Assembly (NCBI GenBank): GCA_964655115.1
Contig: CAZZKM010000024.1
Location: forward strand, 1-15,432
Direction: 5' to 3'
DNA length: 15,432 nt
Source of the DNA: ATZT02 sp964655115
GTDB lineage: Bacteria > Actinomycetota > Actinomycetes > S36-B12 > UBA5976
The notes below the pieces were generated by a model. That model was not told the DNA's origin, did no database searches, and saw nothing but the letters and a program-made list of their open reading frames with translations. Each line of letters begins with the position of its first letter. Position 1 is the stretch's first letter. A program made the position numbers and the translations under genes. This document shows, piece by piece, positions 1-8,325 of this stretch.

Positions 1-1199
1 TTTATAAAAAACGGAGTTTTAGTATCTTCCATGGCGTAAAACCCTCTTAAAAGTAAATAAAATAAAGAAAAAGGCACAAGACCGATAACAAAAATACTTA
101 ATAAAAATCCTGTGCTTCTGGCTTCATCAATCGAAGCTGCCCCTCTTGCAAAAAGTAGTTGCGCTAAAGGTTGACCAATAAAAAACATAATTATTGAAAT
201 TGGCAACAACAAAGTAATTAAGGAGAGGGTGGCTTGATTTATTGAATTAGATAACTTATTTATTTGAACACTATTTGCTAAATCACTAAATTTTGGTAAC
301 AGTGCAGTGACTATTGAAACAGCAATAACTGAGTGAGGCAAAATGAAAGTTAAGAAAGCATTTTGATAAGAAGTAAATCCCACACTGTTTTCTAAACTAT
401 TTGCCCCAGCAGCAAGTCGGGTTATGAATGCATATGTAATTTGATTAACAATTACATATCCAATTGTCCAAAAAGCAAGATGTCCTGCTGTAGTTAAACC
501 AGCATTTTTGAATTTAAAATTTAAAGTAAATTTATATTTAATTAGTTTTAATGCTGGAATTAAACTTAAAGCTTGAAACATAACACCTAAAGTTGTGCCC
601 ACACCTAAAAGTGTCATATCACTATTTGTATAAATATTATTTTCTAAGTTGTCATGGGAAACATAAATAAATAATAAGGCCGTTGTAATCATTACTAAGT
701 TATTTAAGATCGGTGCAAACATTGGTAATGCAAAATGATCTTTAGAGTTTAAAACTTGTTGTAGAACTGTGTAAAGACCATAAAAAAATATTTGAGGCAA
801 TAACAATCTTGCAAAAAATATTGATTGATTTAAGGTTTCTTGACTCCAATTATTAGGTGCATAAATATTTACAATTAGTGGTGCAAAAATAACTGCTAGA
901 AAAGTTAATAAAAATAGAATTAGTCCAACAAGTGTTAGTAATTTATTAGTGTAAGAAACTCCTTTATCAGGATCATTTTTAATATGCCTTACTAATTGAG
1001 GTACAAAAACACTATTTATTGCACCTCCTACAACAACTACATAAACAATTGTGGGTAATGAGTTTGCGATGGAATAAGCGTCAGCGAAAGTACCAAAACC
1101 GATTGCGGCAATAACTGCAATTGATCTAATAACCCCTGTAATTCTTGAAGAAATAGTGCCTATCGCCATCCAGGTGCTTGCTTTTGCAACAGAAGTCAT
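1..1199 (-). CDS. murJ: Lipid II flippase MurJ (MviN family), 3' end outside window
   Basis: This integral membrane protein of the MOP/MviN superfamily flips undecaprenyl-linked peptidoglycan precursor (lipid II) to the outer face of the membrane. About 399 codons are visible, reading from ATG at 1199 to the window edge without a stop. The N-terminus reads MTSVAKASTWMAIGTISSRI, followed by GFGTFADAYSIANSLP and GGAINSVFVPQLV, which match the first two helices and the GGA..SVFVP motif of MurJ. A series of hydrophobic helices follows, along with the family-like stretch FFARLLLPQIFFYGL. The start codon overlaps the stop of the upstream DUF6049 gene (ATGA, 1196-1199), so translational coupling is likely. 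In many actinobacteria MurJ follows a DUF6049 gene just like this. Family assignment is firm. Any C-terminal extension lies outside the window and cannot be judged. Confidence 0.93.
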   Translation of the reverse strand, partial: MTSVAKASTWMAIGTISSRITGVIRSIAVIAAIGFGTFADAYSIANSLPTIVYVVVVGGAINSVFVPQLVRHIKNDPDKGVSYTNKLLTLVGLILFLLTFLAVIFAPLIVNIYAPNNWSQETLNQSIFFARLLLPQIFFYGLYTVLQQVLNSKDHFALPMFAPILNNLVMITTALLFIYVSHDNLENNIYTNSDMTLLGVGTTLGVMFQALSLIPALKLIKYKFTLNFKFKNAGLTTAGHLAFWTIGYVIVNQITYAFITRLAAGANSLENSVGFTSYQNAFLTFILPHSVIAVSIVTALLPKFSDLANSVQINKLSNSINQATLSLITLLLPISIIMFFIGQPLAQLLFARGAASIDEARSTGFLLSIFVIGLVPFSLFYLLLRGFYAMEDTKTPFFI

Positions 1200-3214
1200 G
1201 ATTTATTTCTATTTCTTATTCGTCTAAATATTGAAAGAGCTGAAAGTAGAATTAAGGCTCCAAAGGCAAAACCTGTTACATATGTGGCAACCGTGCTGTA
1301 GGCAGCTGATCTAACAGAAATTATTTTTGGTTCACCATATTTAAATCCATCTCGAGTAAACAATTGCACCGTTACATCGACTGCACTTGTACCTGTTACC
1401 GAAGCATTAAGACTTAAACTTAGTTTTGAATTAGCCTCAACAGTTATTGGTTCAATTTCATCTGCTTTGAAACGAAATGCTGGATTTCCAGTTGCTGTTA
1501 ATTTAACAATTACAGGCTCAGAAAAATCATTTGCAATTGTTATTGGAATGGGACCTTTATCACTTGGTAAAACTACAGAATTTCCAGCCAAAATTCTGAC
1601 GTTATCTCTACTTTCTTGCAAAGTTTTATTTATGTCATTTATAAAATCTCTTGCTTGGCTTGGAGCATTTTGCCAATATTGAGAACCAGCTCTTAAAATT
1701 GCTGTGGCAAATTCTTCATTTATAACGCCAGGTTGTTGAAAAAGTCCTGTTAGTTGGGCAAGTAAAGATTGTCCTCTTTTTAATCTAGTCATTTGATCAT
1801 TGCTTAATTCTTGATTTCTTGATTCTTGAGTATCTAAGAAATCATCTCTTTCAACTGTTGAAACATTTTTTAATAAAACCTGCCAAGCTTCATCTCTTAT
1901 TACCCAAGGAGCTCTTAATAATCCTTCAGCAAATACAAAGGCACCTTCACTTGAAGGTTCCCAATATGTTGGAGGAGAAACAAAAATATTTCTTTCAGAA
2001 TTCGGTAATTGTAAAGCAATTAATAAAGTGTCACTTAATAGTCTTTGTCTTTGCAAACTTGTTTGTGCTGCGTTTTCTACAGTTTTTGTCGAAAGATTTG
2101 AAAGAAGTGAATCAAGTAAAAATACTTTTACTCGACCATTGGGAGTTTCTACAGTGGTAGTTCCAGATGGAGTGAAATTTGTTCCTGCAATTGGAGGAAG
2201 TGCAGTATCTGGTAAAACTACAACATTAGTTCCTAAAGAATTTGCTTTACCAATAACAGTTTTATTTACTGGAAAATTATCTTGAAATAAAACAGTTCCA
2301 CCAACTGTAAAACCTAAACGGTTTTCAGTAATCACTTTTGCAATAGTTACAGATTGTTCAAATGCACTTGTTGCTTTGCGTCTATTCATTGAAGCAAGAT
2401 CTGCATTTGCAAAGGTTAGTGAATATCTTTCATTTGCAGCAACTGCTGTTCTTAATTCATTAAACCAACTTGCAACTTCATTGGAATAAATTCCATTTAT
2501 ATTTTCATCACTTGTTTTAACTAAATATCCTTTTGAAGCTTTTTCTGCTAAATCTAATAAATTAGGATCAAGTAACCAAACAACAGAATTACTTCTACCA
2601 GCATTTAAAATATTTCTTAATCTGCCATTTCCGGTCATAGAATTTGGAACCGTTTCATCTAATAAAATTCCATTGCCATCTCTTAAAGGCGGACTTGAAA
2701 CCGGCCAAAAAACGGTAATACCAATTGGATTAACTGAATTTCTGTCAGGTAAATATGGCACAACAGTAAAACTTGAACCTAAAATTTCATTGTTTTGAAT
2801 AACTTGATATCCAATTAAATAAGCACCAGGTCCTTTTGCAAAAAGTTGAGCTGCGTTTATTCCAATTGAAAATGAATCACTAGCTCCAGGACCTAAATCT
2901 CTGGTTGAATAAATTTGACCTCTTGGGTTTAATTTATCGGTGTTTGTTTGATTTAAAGATTGATTTAATTCAACACGTGAGGTTATGGGATCAGATAACA
3001 AAAGTTGTAAAGATAAACCAGTTAATGTTGCTGCAGTTTTATTTCGAAGTGTTCCAGCAAGCCTTAAAGTGTCTTCGCCACGAGGGGTAAAAGGATCAAC
3101 AATTTCAATTTGAACGTCTACTGAATTTGAATCAGCTTGAGCAGGAAGTGCAAGAGTTGAGAAGAAAAGAACAAGGAAAGATATAGAAACTATTACTTTT
3201 TTAATATTTCCCAC
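1196..3214 (-). CDS. DUF6049 family secreted, membrane-anchored protein
   Basis: The product is about 672 residues and has no known enzymatic role. From GTG at 3214 it begins VGNIKKVIVSISFLVLFF, a Sec signal peptide with a likely cleavage after AQA (residues 24-26). A long extracytoplasmic region follows, and one helix close to the C-terminus (VTGFAFGALILLSALSIF) ends in a basic tail (RRIRNRNKS), giving an outside-facing protein anchored at its C-terminus. Position between murJ and the CCA enzyme matches the actinobacterial DUF6049 gene (the Rv3909 position in Mycobacterium tuberculosis), which suggests a cell-envelope job alongside MurJ; this is inference. The reading frame stays open up to a TTG at 3241. 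I prefer GTG 3214 because a TATTCT -10-like hexamer lies exactly 7 bases upstream and the signal peptide then has normal length. No Shine-Dalgarno is seen for either start. Confidence 0.82.
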   Translation of the reverse strand: MGNIKKVIVSISFLVLFFSTLALPAQADSNSVDVQIEIVDPFTPRGEDTLRLAGTLRNKTAATLTGLSLQLLLSDPITSRVELNQSLNQTNTDKLNPRGQIYSTRDLGPGASDSFSIGINAAQLFAKGPGAYLIGYQVIQNNEILGSSFTVVPYLPDRNSVNPIGITVFWPVSSPPLRDGNGILLDETVPNSMTGNGRLRNILNAGRSNSVVWLLDPNLLDLAEKASKGYLVKTSDENINGIYSNEVASWFNELRTAVAANERYSLTFANADLASMNRRKATSAFEQSVTIAKVITENRLGFTVGGTVLFQDNFPVNKTVIGKANSLGTNVVVLPDTALPPIAGTNFTPSGTTTVETPNGRVKVFLLDSLLSNLSTKTVENAAQTSLQRQRLLSDTLLIALQLPNSERNIFVSPPTYWEPSSEGAFVFAEGLLRAPWVIRDEAWQVLLKNVSTVERDDFLDTQESRNQELSNDQMTRLKRGQSLLAQLTGLFQQPGVINEEFATAILRAGSQYWQNAPSQARDFINDINKTLQESRDNVRILAGNSVVLPSDKGPIPITIANDFSEPVIVKLTATGNPAFRFKADEIEPITVEANSKLSLSLNASVTGTSAVDVTVQLFTRDGFKYGEPKIISVRSAAYSTVATYVTGFAFGALILLSALSIFRRIRNRNKS

Positions 3215-3221
3215 ATCTTGA

Positions 3222-3227
3222 AGAATA
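3222..3227 (-). promoter_or_regulatory. Putative -10 element for the DUF6049-murJ unit
   Basis: Read on the minus strand this is TATTCT, followed by 7 bases and then GTG at 3214. That spacing places the transcription start at or next to the start codon, giving a leaderless mRNA. There is no recognisable -35 box. The evidence is one hexamer of a degenerate consensus, strengthened because three other genes in the window show the same spacing. Confidence 0.45.
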
Positions 3228-3278
3228 GGTGACGCGCGCAAATCTCTGAGGCATCACTACAGGAGTAACGCGTGGTTC

Positions 3279-3284
3279 TAGGCT
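3279..3284 (+). promoter_or_regulatory. Putative -10 element for the CCA enzyme gene
   Basis: TAGGCT is followed by the 7 bases TTCAAGC and the GTG start at 3292. No Shine-Dalgarno-like purine run lies in the last 15 bases, so a leaderless transcript is the simplest reading. With the opposing element at 3222-3227 it makes a divergent promoter region of only 77 bases between the two start codons. Confidence 0.5.
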
Positions 3285-3291
3285 TTCAAGC

Positions 3292-4734
3292 GTGAACAAT
3301 ATTGGTACTAATTCCTCTGCCACAAATCGGATTCTTGAGGCCCTGGGTGAAACAAAAGATTTATTAATTGAAGTTGGCCAATTGTTTGAAAAATCAGGTT
3401 TTGAAATTTCACTGGTAGGAGGTCCTGTTAGAGATGCAATTTTAGGAAAAAGTGTAAAAGATTTAGATTTAACCACAAATGCTAAACCTGAAGAAATTCA
3501 AAAAACATTAAAAAATTGGGCAGAAGATATTTGGGATGTTGGAATTAAATTCGGCACAGTTGGCGCTAGAAAAAAAGATTTTATTTTTGAAATAACAACT
3601 TACAGAACAGAGCAGTATGAAGATACTTCTAGAAAACCAAGTGTGGAATTTGGTAAATCTTTAGAGGAAGATTTAGCGAGAAGAGATTTCACAATAAATG
3701 CCATGGCATTAAAATTACCTAATTTTGAGTTAGTTGATATTTATAACGGTTTAAGTGATTTAAATAGTAAAACTTTAAAAACACCATTAGATCCAGAAAT
3801 ATCTTTTTCTGAAGATCCTTTAAGAATGCTAAGAGCGGCAAGATTTATGGCAAAACTAGCATTAAGACCAGATGAAAAATTAGTTGAAGTTATGAAAAAA
3901 CTTGCAGAGCGAATAAACATAGTTTCAATGGAAAGAATAAATGATGAATTTAATAAATTACTTTTAACTAGTAAACCAAGAGTAGGAATAGAATTATTAG
4001 TTGAAACTGATTTAGCAAAATATTTCTTGCCGGAACTTCCAGCTTTAAAACTAGAAATTGATGAACACCATCACCATAAAGACGTTTATCAACACAGTTT
4101 AACAGTGTTAGATCAAGTTATTGATTTAGAAAAAAGTCATAAACCTAATTTTGAACCTGATTTAATTTTAAGACTTGCAGCATTACTTCATGACATTGGA
4201 AAACCAAAAACCAGAAAATTTGAAGGAGAAGCAAGAGTTTCATTTCATCACCATGAAGTTGTGGGCGCACGTTTAGCGAAGAAAAGATTAGAAAAGTTAA
4301 GGTACTCAAACGAAATAATTGAAAATGTTGTTTTACTTATTGAATTACATTTACGTTTTCATGGTTATGGTGAAGGTAAATGGACAGATTCTGCAGTTAG
4401 AAGATATGTAAGAGATGCAAATGATCAATTGGTAAGACTTCATAAATTAACCAGAGCAGATTGCACCACAAGAAATGCAATGAAAGCGGAAAAATTAAGA
4501 AAAGCCTACGATGATTTAGAAGCAAGAATTGTGGAATTATCAAAAGAAGAAGAATTAAAGAGTATGCGTCCTGAATTAGATGGACAAGAAATAATGAAAG
4601 TTTTAAATATAAAACCAGGACCAGTTGTTGGTAAGGCTTATCAATTCTTACTTGATTTAAGACTTGATCAAGGAATTTTAGGTCCTGAGAAGGCAAAAGA
4701 AGAGTTAATTAAATGGTGGGCAGAAAATAAGTAG
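3292..4734 (+). CDS. cca: CCA tRNA nucleotidyltransferase (class II, with HD domain)
   Basis: This cytoplasmic enzyme adds or repairs the 3'-CCA end of tRNAs using CTP and ATP. The product is 480 residues. The N-terminal nucleotidyltransferase domain shows LVGGPVRDAILG at 41-52, the metal-binding DLDL at 57-60, and the nucleotide-binding signature RRDFTINAMA at 130-139. RMLRAARFMAKL (178-189) belongs to the RNA- and head-domain-binding segment. A histidine-rich HD phosphohydrolase-like domain follows: HHHHKDVYQHS at 259-269, HD at 300-301, and FHHHEVVGA near 318-326. This domain order is usual for actinobacterial CCA enzymes (often named PcnA, though poly(A) polymerase activity is not implied). 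Start GTG 3292 fits the leaderless promoter at 3279-3284; the first 12 or so residues are poorly conserved in the family. The downstream gene starts 19 bases after the stop. Confidence 0.95.
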   Translation: MNNIGTNSSATNRILEALGETKDLLIEVGQLFEKSGFEISLVGGPVRDAILGKSVKDLDLTTNAKPEEIQKTLKNWAEDIWDVGIKFGTVGARKKDFIFEITTYRTEQYEDTSRKPSVEFGKSLEEDLARRDFTINAMALKLPNFELVDIYNGLSDLNSKTLKTPLDPEISFSEDPLRMLRAARFMAKLALRPDEKLVEVMKKLAERINIVSMERINDEFNKLLLTSKPRVGIELLVETDLAKYFLPELPALKLEIDEHHHHKDVYQHSLTVLDQVIDLEKSHKPNFEPDLILRLAALLHDIGKPKTRKFEGEARVSFHHHEVVGARLAKKRLEKLRYSNEIIENVVLLIELHLRFHGYGEGKWTDSAVRRYVRDANDQLVRLHKLTRADCTTRNAMKAEKLRKAYDDLEARIVELSKEEELKSMRPELDGQEIMKVLNIKPGPVVGKAYQFLLDLRLDQGILGPEKAKEELIKWWAENK

Positions 4735-4740
4735 TTGAAT

Positions 4741-4746
4741 TAGAAT
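4741..4746 (+). promoter_or_regulatory. Putative -10 element for the DUF5318 gene
   Basis: TAGAAT is followed by 7 bases (ATTGGGC) and ATG at 4754. It lies between the CCA enzyme stop (4732-4734) and the next start, so the DUF5318-PBP pair may have its own leaderless promoter in addition to read-through from upstream. No clear -35 box and no Shine-Dalgarno are visible. Confidence 0.5.
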
Positions 4747-4753
4747 ATTGGGC

Positions 4754-5191
4754 ATGACTGCAGTCTTTGATTCTGAAATTTTAGATCCTTCAATTCCCCG
4801 CGAAGTTATTAATTATTCTTTGCAAAGAAGAGCTTCAGTGGAAGATTTAAAAAGTGGACGAGTTTTAATAACAGATCTTTGTGATGCCGACACCTATCTT
4901 AAAAAAGCTGCAAGATTTCATGGAGTAACAACAAATAGAACTTGTCCCGTTTGTGAAATTGTTGAATTAGTTGAAATTTCATATGTGTTTGGTAAAGAAC
5001 TAGGGCCATTTTCTGGGCGGATAAAAAATCCTCGTGAATTATTAAAAATGAGTAAAGAACATGGTCAAATAAAGGTTTTTGTGGTGGAAGTATGTCAAGG
5101 TTGTAGTTGGAATCATGTTTATAGTTCCTACGTTTTAGGTGATGGTAAAGCCAGAAGACCTTTACGAAAACCTGCAGATTGGTTGGATTAA
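4754..5191 (+). CDS. DUF5318 family zinc-binding protein
   Basis: This is a 145-residue actinobacterial protein of unknown function. It carries the family motifs DLCDADTYLKKAARFHG (41-57), CPVC at 64-67, VFGKELGPFSGRI and VVEVCQGCSWNHV (110-122). The two CxxC pairs (C64/C67 and C114/C117) form a likely zinc ribbon. There is no signal peptide or membrane helix, so it should be cytoplasmic. Its gene ends 3 bases before the PBP gene, and a DUF5318 gene just upstream of a class A PBP is a conserved actinobacterial pairing (as with Rv0049 and ponA1 in M. tuberculosis), so a role connected to wall synthesis or its control is possible but unproven. ATG 4754 is chosen over an in-frame TTG at 4748 because it sits exactly 7 bases after TAGAAT. 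Confidence 0.85.
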   Translation: MTAVFDSEILDPSIPREVINYSLQRRASVEDLKSGRVLITDLCDADTYLKKAARFHGVTTNRTCPVCEIVELVEISYVFGKELGPFSGRIKNPRELLKMSKEHGQIKVFVVEVCQGCSWNHVYSSYVLGDGKARRPLRKPADWLD

Positions 5192-5194
5192 TCA

Positions 5195-7297
5195 GTGGTA
5201 AAACGCAGCAGAGATATTGCTCGCACACCACCTAGAAGTCCTAAAAAAAGTTCCAAAATTAAATGGAAATTATTTAGTGGCATTATTACTTTAGGTTTAA
5301 TTGGCACAGTTGTTCTAGGTTCTGCTTTAGCTTTTGCAGTTTCAGTTACTCAAATTCCACTACCTAAAGAAGTTGCTCGTGCTCAAACCACGATCGTGAT
5401 GTGGGCAGATGGTGAAAAAGAAATAGGCAGATTTGGTGAATTTAATAGAACAGATATTGATTTAACTGAAGTTCCACAACATGTCCAACAGGCAGTTTTA
5501 GCAGCAGAAGATAGAAATTTTTACAACCATAGAGGTTTTTCAATTCAGGGTTTTACTAGAGCTTTATTGTCAAATATTTTTTCTGGAACTCGAGTTGGCG
5601 GTTCAACCATTACTCAGCAATATGCAAAACTTGCATTTTTAACTCAAGAAAAATCAATTATTAGAAAAGCAAAAGAATTAGTTCTTGCTATAAAACTTGA
5701 ATCAGTTGAATCAAAAGAAGAAATTTTAGAAAACTATTTAAACACTGCCTATTTTGGTCGTGGTGCTTATGGAATTCAAGCAGCCGCTAGAACTTATTTT
5801 GGTTTAGATGCAGCACAACTTTCAATTCCTCAAGGAGCGGCCCTTGCAGCACTTTTACAAGCACCTTCTGCAACAGAAAAAATAGAAAATAGAGATCGTT
5901 GGATAAATAGATTTAATTATGTTTTAAATGGCATGGTTGATATTGGAGCAATTAACGCAGCACAAAAAGAGACAATAACTTTTCCTGAATCAATAACTTA
6001 TTCTTCTTCAAATAAATTTGGTGGAACAAATGGTTATTTACTTTATTCAGTAAGACAAGAAATGTTAGAAAAAGGTTATACAGAAGATGATTTAAATCTA
6101 AGAGGTTTAAAAGTTATTTCAACTTTTGAAGAAAATGCACAAACTGCAATTGTTGATGCAGTTACAAATGAAGCACCAACTACCAAAACTGAAGGACTAC
6201 GAATTGGAATTGCATCGGTTCGACCAGGAACTGGTGAAGTTGTGGCAATTTATGGTGGTCCAGATTATGTAACAGAACCATTAAATAATGCAACACAAGC
6301 AATTGCTCAGGCTGGTTCAACATTTAAAACATTTGCTCTAGCTGCAGCATTTGAACAAGGTATTGCTTTGGATACAGTTTGGAATGGAAATTCACCAAGA
6401 ACATTTGGTGATTACACTTTGAATAATTACAGTAAAAAATCTTTTGGTGATATAACACTTTTACAAGCAACAGAAAATAGTGTGAACACAGTTTATGTTG
6501 ATGTTGCTTTTCAAATTGGTAAAGAAAAAGTTTTTGATGCAACACTTAGAGCTGGAATTCCAGCAGATACTGCAGGAATGGTTAACGATATAACTTTAGT
6601 TTTAGGAACTGCATCACCACATGTTTTAGATGTGGCAAATGCCTATGCCACATTTGCCGCTCGAGGAATTTATGCCAAACCAACCATGATTAAAGAAATT
6701 TATGGAGCAAATGATGGACTTTTGTATCAAATAAGCCCTGAAACAAAGAGAGTTTTTACGACTCAAGTTGCAGATGAAGTTACTTATGCACTTTCTCAAG
6801 TAGTACAAAATGGAACAGGAACTAGGGCAAAAGCAATCGGAAGACCAGCTGCTGGAAAAACTGGAACAACTGATGGAAATAAATCAGCTTGGTTTGCTGG
6901 CTACACACCACAACTTGCAACGGCAGTGATGATGGTTAAACAAAATGAAAAAGGTGATCCAATTTCTTTAGCAGGCACTGGTGGATTAAAGAGTGTGACC
7001 GGTGGATCTTTCCCAGCACTCATGTGGACTTATTTTATGAAAGAAGCCTCAAAAGATTTACCGAAATTAGATTTTCCTCCGCCACCTGGCGTATTACCAA
7101 TTAATACTGCTCCACCAATTATTAATCCAGAAGATGAAACAATTCCAGAAATTGTTGTTGCACCAACTCCCACACCAATTCCGACAATCACAATTACTGT
7201 TACACCGACACCTACACCAACTCCAACAATCACAATTACTGTGACACCGACACCAACAGAAACTAGTTCTGCAACACCTAGTCCAACTAGTTCATAA
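5195..7297 (+). CDS. ponA: Bifunctional class A penicillin-binding protein (GT51 plus transpeptidase)
   Basis: The 700-residue product polymerises lipid II into glycan strands and cross-links the peptides outside the membrane. A basic cytoplasmic N-terminus precedes one membrane helix at about residues 26-50. The GT51 domain has the catalytic Glu in AAEDRNFYNH (E105), then GGSTITQQYAKLAF and ILENYLNTAYFGRGAYGI. The transpeptidase domain has all three active-site motifs: STFK (S375, K378), SVN (429-431) and KTG (555-557). The tail of about 70 residues is rich in Pro and Thr and contains a 14-residue tandem duplication (see 7175-7258). No PASTA domain is present. The gene starts at GTG 5195, 3 bases after the DUF5318 stop, with no -10 hexamer at the 7-base position, so it is probably co-transcribed and coupled. 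Its 3' end overlaps the convergent racemase-like gene by 11 bases. Confidence 0.95.
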   Translation: MVKRSRDIARTPPRSPKKSSKIKWKLFSGIITLGLIGTVVLGSALAFAVSVTQIPLPKEVARAQTTIVMWADGEKEIGRFGEFNRTDIDLTEVPQHVQQAVLAAEDRNFYNHRGFSIQGFTRALLSNIFSGTRVGGSTITQQYAKLAFLTQEKSIIRKAKELVLAIKLESVESKEEILENYLNTAYFGRGAYGIQAAARTYFGLDAAQLSIPQGAALAALLQAPSATEKIENRDRWINRFNYVLNGMVDIGAINAAQKETITFPESITYSSSNKFGGTNGYLLYSVRQEMLEKGYTEDDLNLRGLKVISTFEENAQTAIVDAVTNEAPTTKTEGLRIGIASVRPGTGEVVAIYGGPDYVTEPLNNATQAIAQAGSTFKTFALAAAFEQGIALDTVWNGNSPRTFGDYTLNNYSKKSFGDITLLQATENSVNTVYVDVAFQIGKEKVFDATLRAGIPADTAGMVNDITLVLGTASPHVLDVANAYATFAARGIYAKPTMIKEIYGANDGLLYQISPETKRVFTTQVADEVTYALSQVVQNGTGTRAKAIGRPAAGKTGTTDGNKSAWFAGYTPQLATAVMMVKQNEKGDPISLAGTGGLKSVTGGSFPALMWTYFMKEASKDLPKLDFPPPPGVLPINTAPPIINPEDETIPEIVVAPTPTPIPTITITVTPTPTPTPTITITVTPTPTETSSATPSPTSS
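7175..7258 (+). repeat. Two tandem 42-base units in the PBP C-terminal tail
   Basis: Two nearly identical 42-base units (7175-7216 and 7217-7258) encode P-I/T-P-T-I-T-I-T-V-T-P-T-P-T twice. The in-frame length (14 codons) and near-identity at the DNA level point to a recent slippage or duplication that keeps the frame. Such Pro/Thr-rich tails on actinobacterial PBPs are probably flexible wall-spanning linkers. Copy number may vary among strains. Confidence 0.85.
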
Positions 7298-8321
7298 TTA
7301 CTGAATCAAAATTTGTTGTAGTCATTCTTAAATGAGCGGTAATTTCACTTCCAACTTTTGGTGGGGTTATATTTTTTGAAAGTTTTAACATAGAAACATT
7401 CATGTGAGGAGTTTCTGCAAACCATCTTTGTTTTCCAGAAATAACAAATGGAGAAAGACTTTGATCAAATGCTTCTAAAACTCCTGCAAGTATGGAAGTA
7501 ATTCTGGACTTTAAATTTGTATTTGATCTAGGTGCTTGTAGACCAACACCATGACTGGTCCCACCAGAAACAATGACTATGTAATTGTCGTTAATTTTTC
7601 TTTGCCTGTAACCAATATTTTCATCATTTACATCATGGATTGCAAGCACTGTTGATTTTATTTGAAAATTACTTAAATCATTTAGCCAAAATTTTGTTCC
7701 TAATCTTAATTTGAAAACAAAATTTGGAAATTCCTTTTTAATTTTTAAGAACTCCTCTTTATTTAAATGACTTAGATATACAACTTTTTTAGCTTGAGGT
7801 AAAACTTCCTCATAAATTTTTAACCAATTTTTTACTTCAGTTATTTTTCCATTAGTTGAATTTTCTATCGGCAAATGAAGTGAAAGTCCTAAAATTTGAT
7901 AATTTGATAAAGTTTTTAAATCATTAGCAGTTAATCCAAATCTCTTCATACTTGTTAAAACTTCAACAATTACAGGTGTATTTTCAAGATTAGTGGCATC
8001 TTTTATATCAGATAAGGTCAAAACCAATCGCTTATCATTGATTTTTTTTAGTTCATCAAATGCATTTTTATCTAAATCTTTTATAGGATCCATCACAATT
8101 ATTTGATTAAAATCACTATTTACTATGTCTTGTGCTTCAAATATTGTGCCTATTGCAATTTCAGTTAAACCTAATTCTTCTGATTTTTTTGCTAAATTAC
8201 TTTTTCCTATGCCATAACCATTTCCTTTAATGACAGGAATTAAAGAATTTTCATAAGCATTTAATACATTTTTTAAGGAGTTTGTCCAATAATTGTTATT
8301 CACATACAAAGTTAAAGACAT
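7287..8321 (-). CDS. Alanine-racemase-like PLP protein, paired with FemX
   Basis: The 344-residue fold-type III PLP protein resembles alanine racemase. PVIKGNGYGIGK (29-40) corresponds to the PLP-lysine loop VVKANAYGHG, making K32 the Schiff-base lysine. TSMKRFGL (123-130) matches the tGMnRlG segment (R127), RLGTKFWL (206-213) the RpGi.lYG segment, and NIGYRQRK (235-242) the start of the C-terminal domain, where Y238 would be the second catalytic base. Departures include Gly and Ile in the lysine loop and PHMNVSM (305-311) where racemases have a MD motif. Its gene starts 4 bases after the FemX-like gene. It may supply or sense a D- or side-chain amino acid for wall synthesis, or be the cell's alanine racemase; substrate and activity cannot be decided from sequence. 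The stop overlaps the 3' end of the PBP gene. Confidence 0.75.
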   Translation of the reverse strand: MSLTLYVNNNYWTNSLKNVLNAYENSLIPVIKGNGYGIGKSNLAKKSEELGLTEIAIGTIFEAQDIVNSDFNQIIVMDPIKDLDKNAFDELKKINDKRLVLTLSDIKDATNLENTPVIVEVLTSMKRFGLTANDLKTLSNYQILGLSLHLPIENSTNGKITEVKNWLKIYEEVLPQAKKVVYLSHLNKEEFLKIKKEFPNFVFKLRLGTKFWLNDLSNFQIKSTVLAIHDVNDENIGYRQRKINDNYIVIVSGGTSHGVGLQAPRSNTNLKSRITSILAGVLEAFDQSLSPFVISGKQRWFAETPHMNVSMLKLSKNITPPKVGSEITAHLRMTTTNFDSVIMN

Positions 8322-8325
8322 AAAT

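Noticed and set aside
3215..3241. TTG 3241 as start of the DUF6049 gene
   Set aside because: It has neither a Shine-Dalgarno nor a -10 at the leaderless distance, and adds 9 residues before a signal peptide that is complete from GTG 3214.
7030..7233. Gly/Val-rich minus-strand frame opposite the PBP tail
   Set aside because: It is the complement of the Pro/Thr repeat (GVGVGV pattern) and has no independent support.
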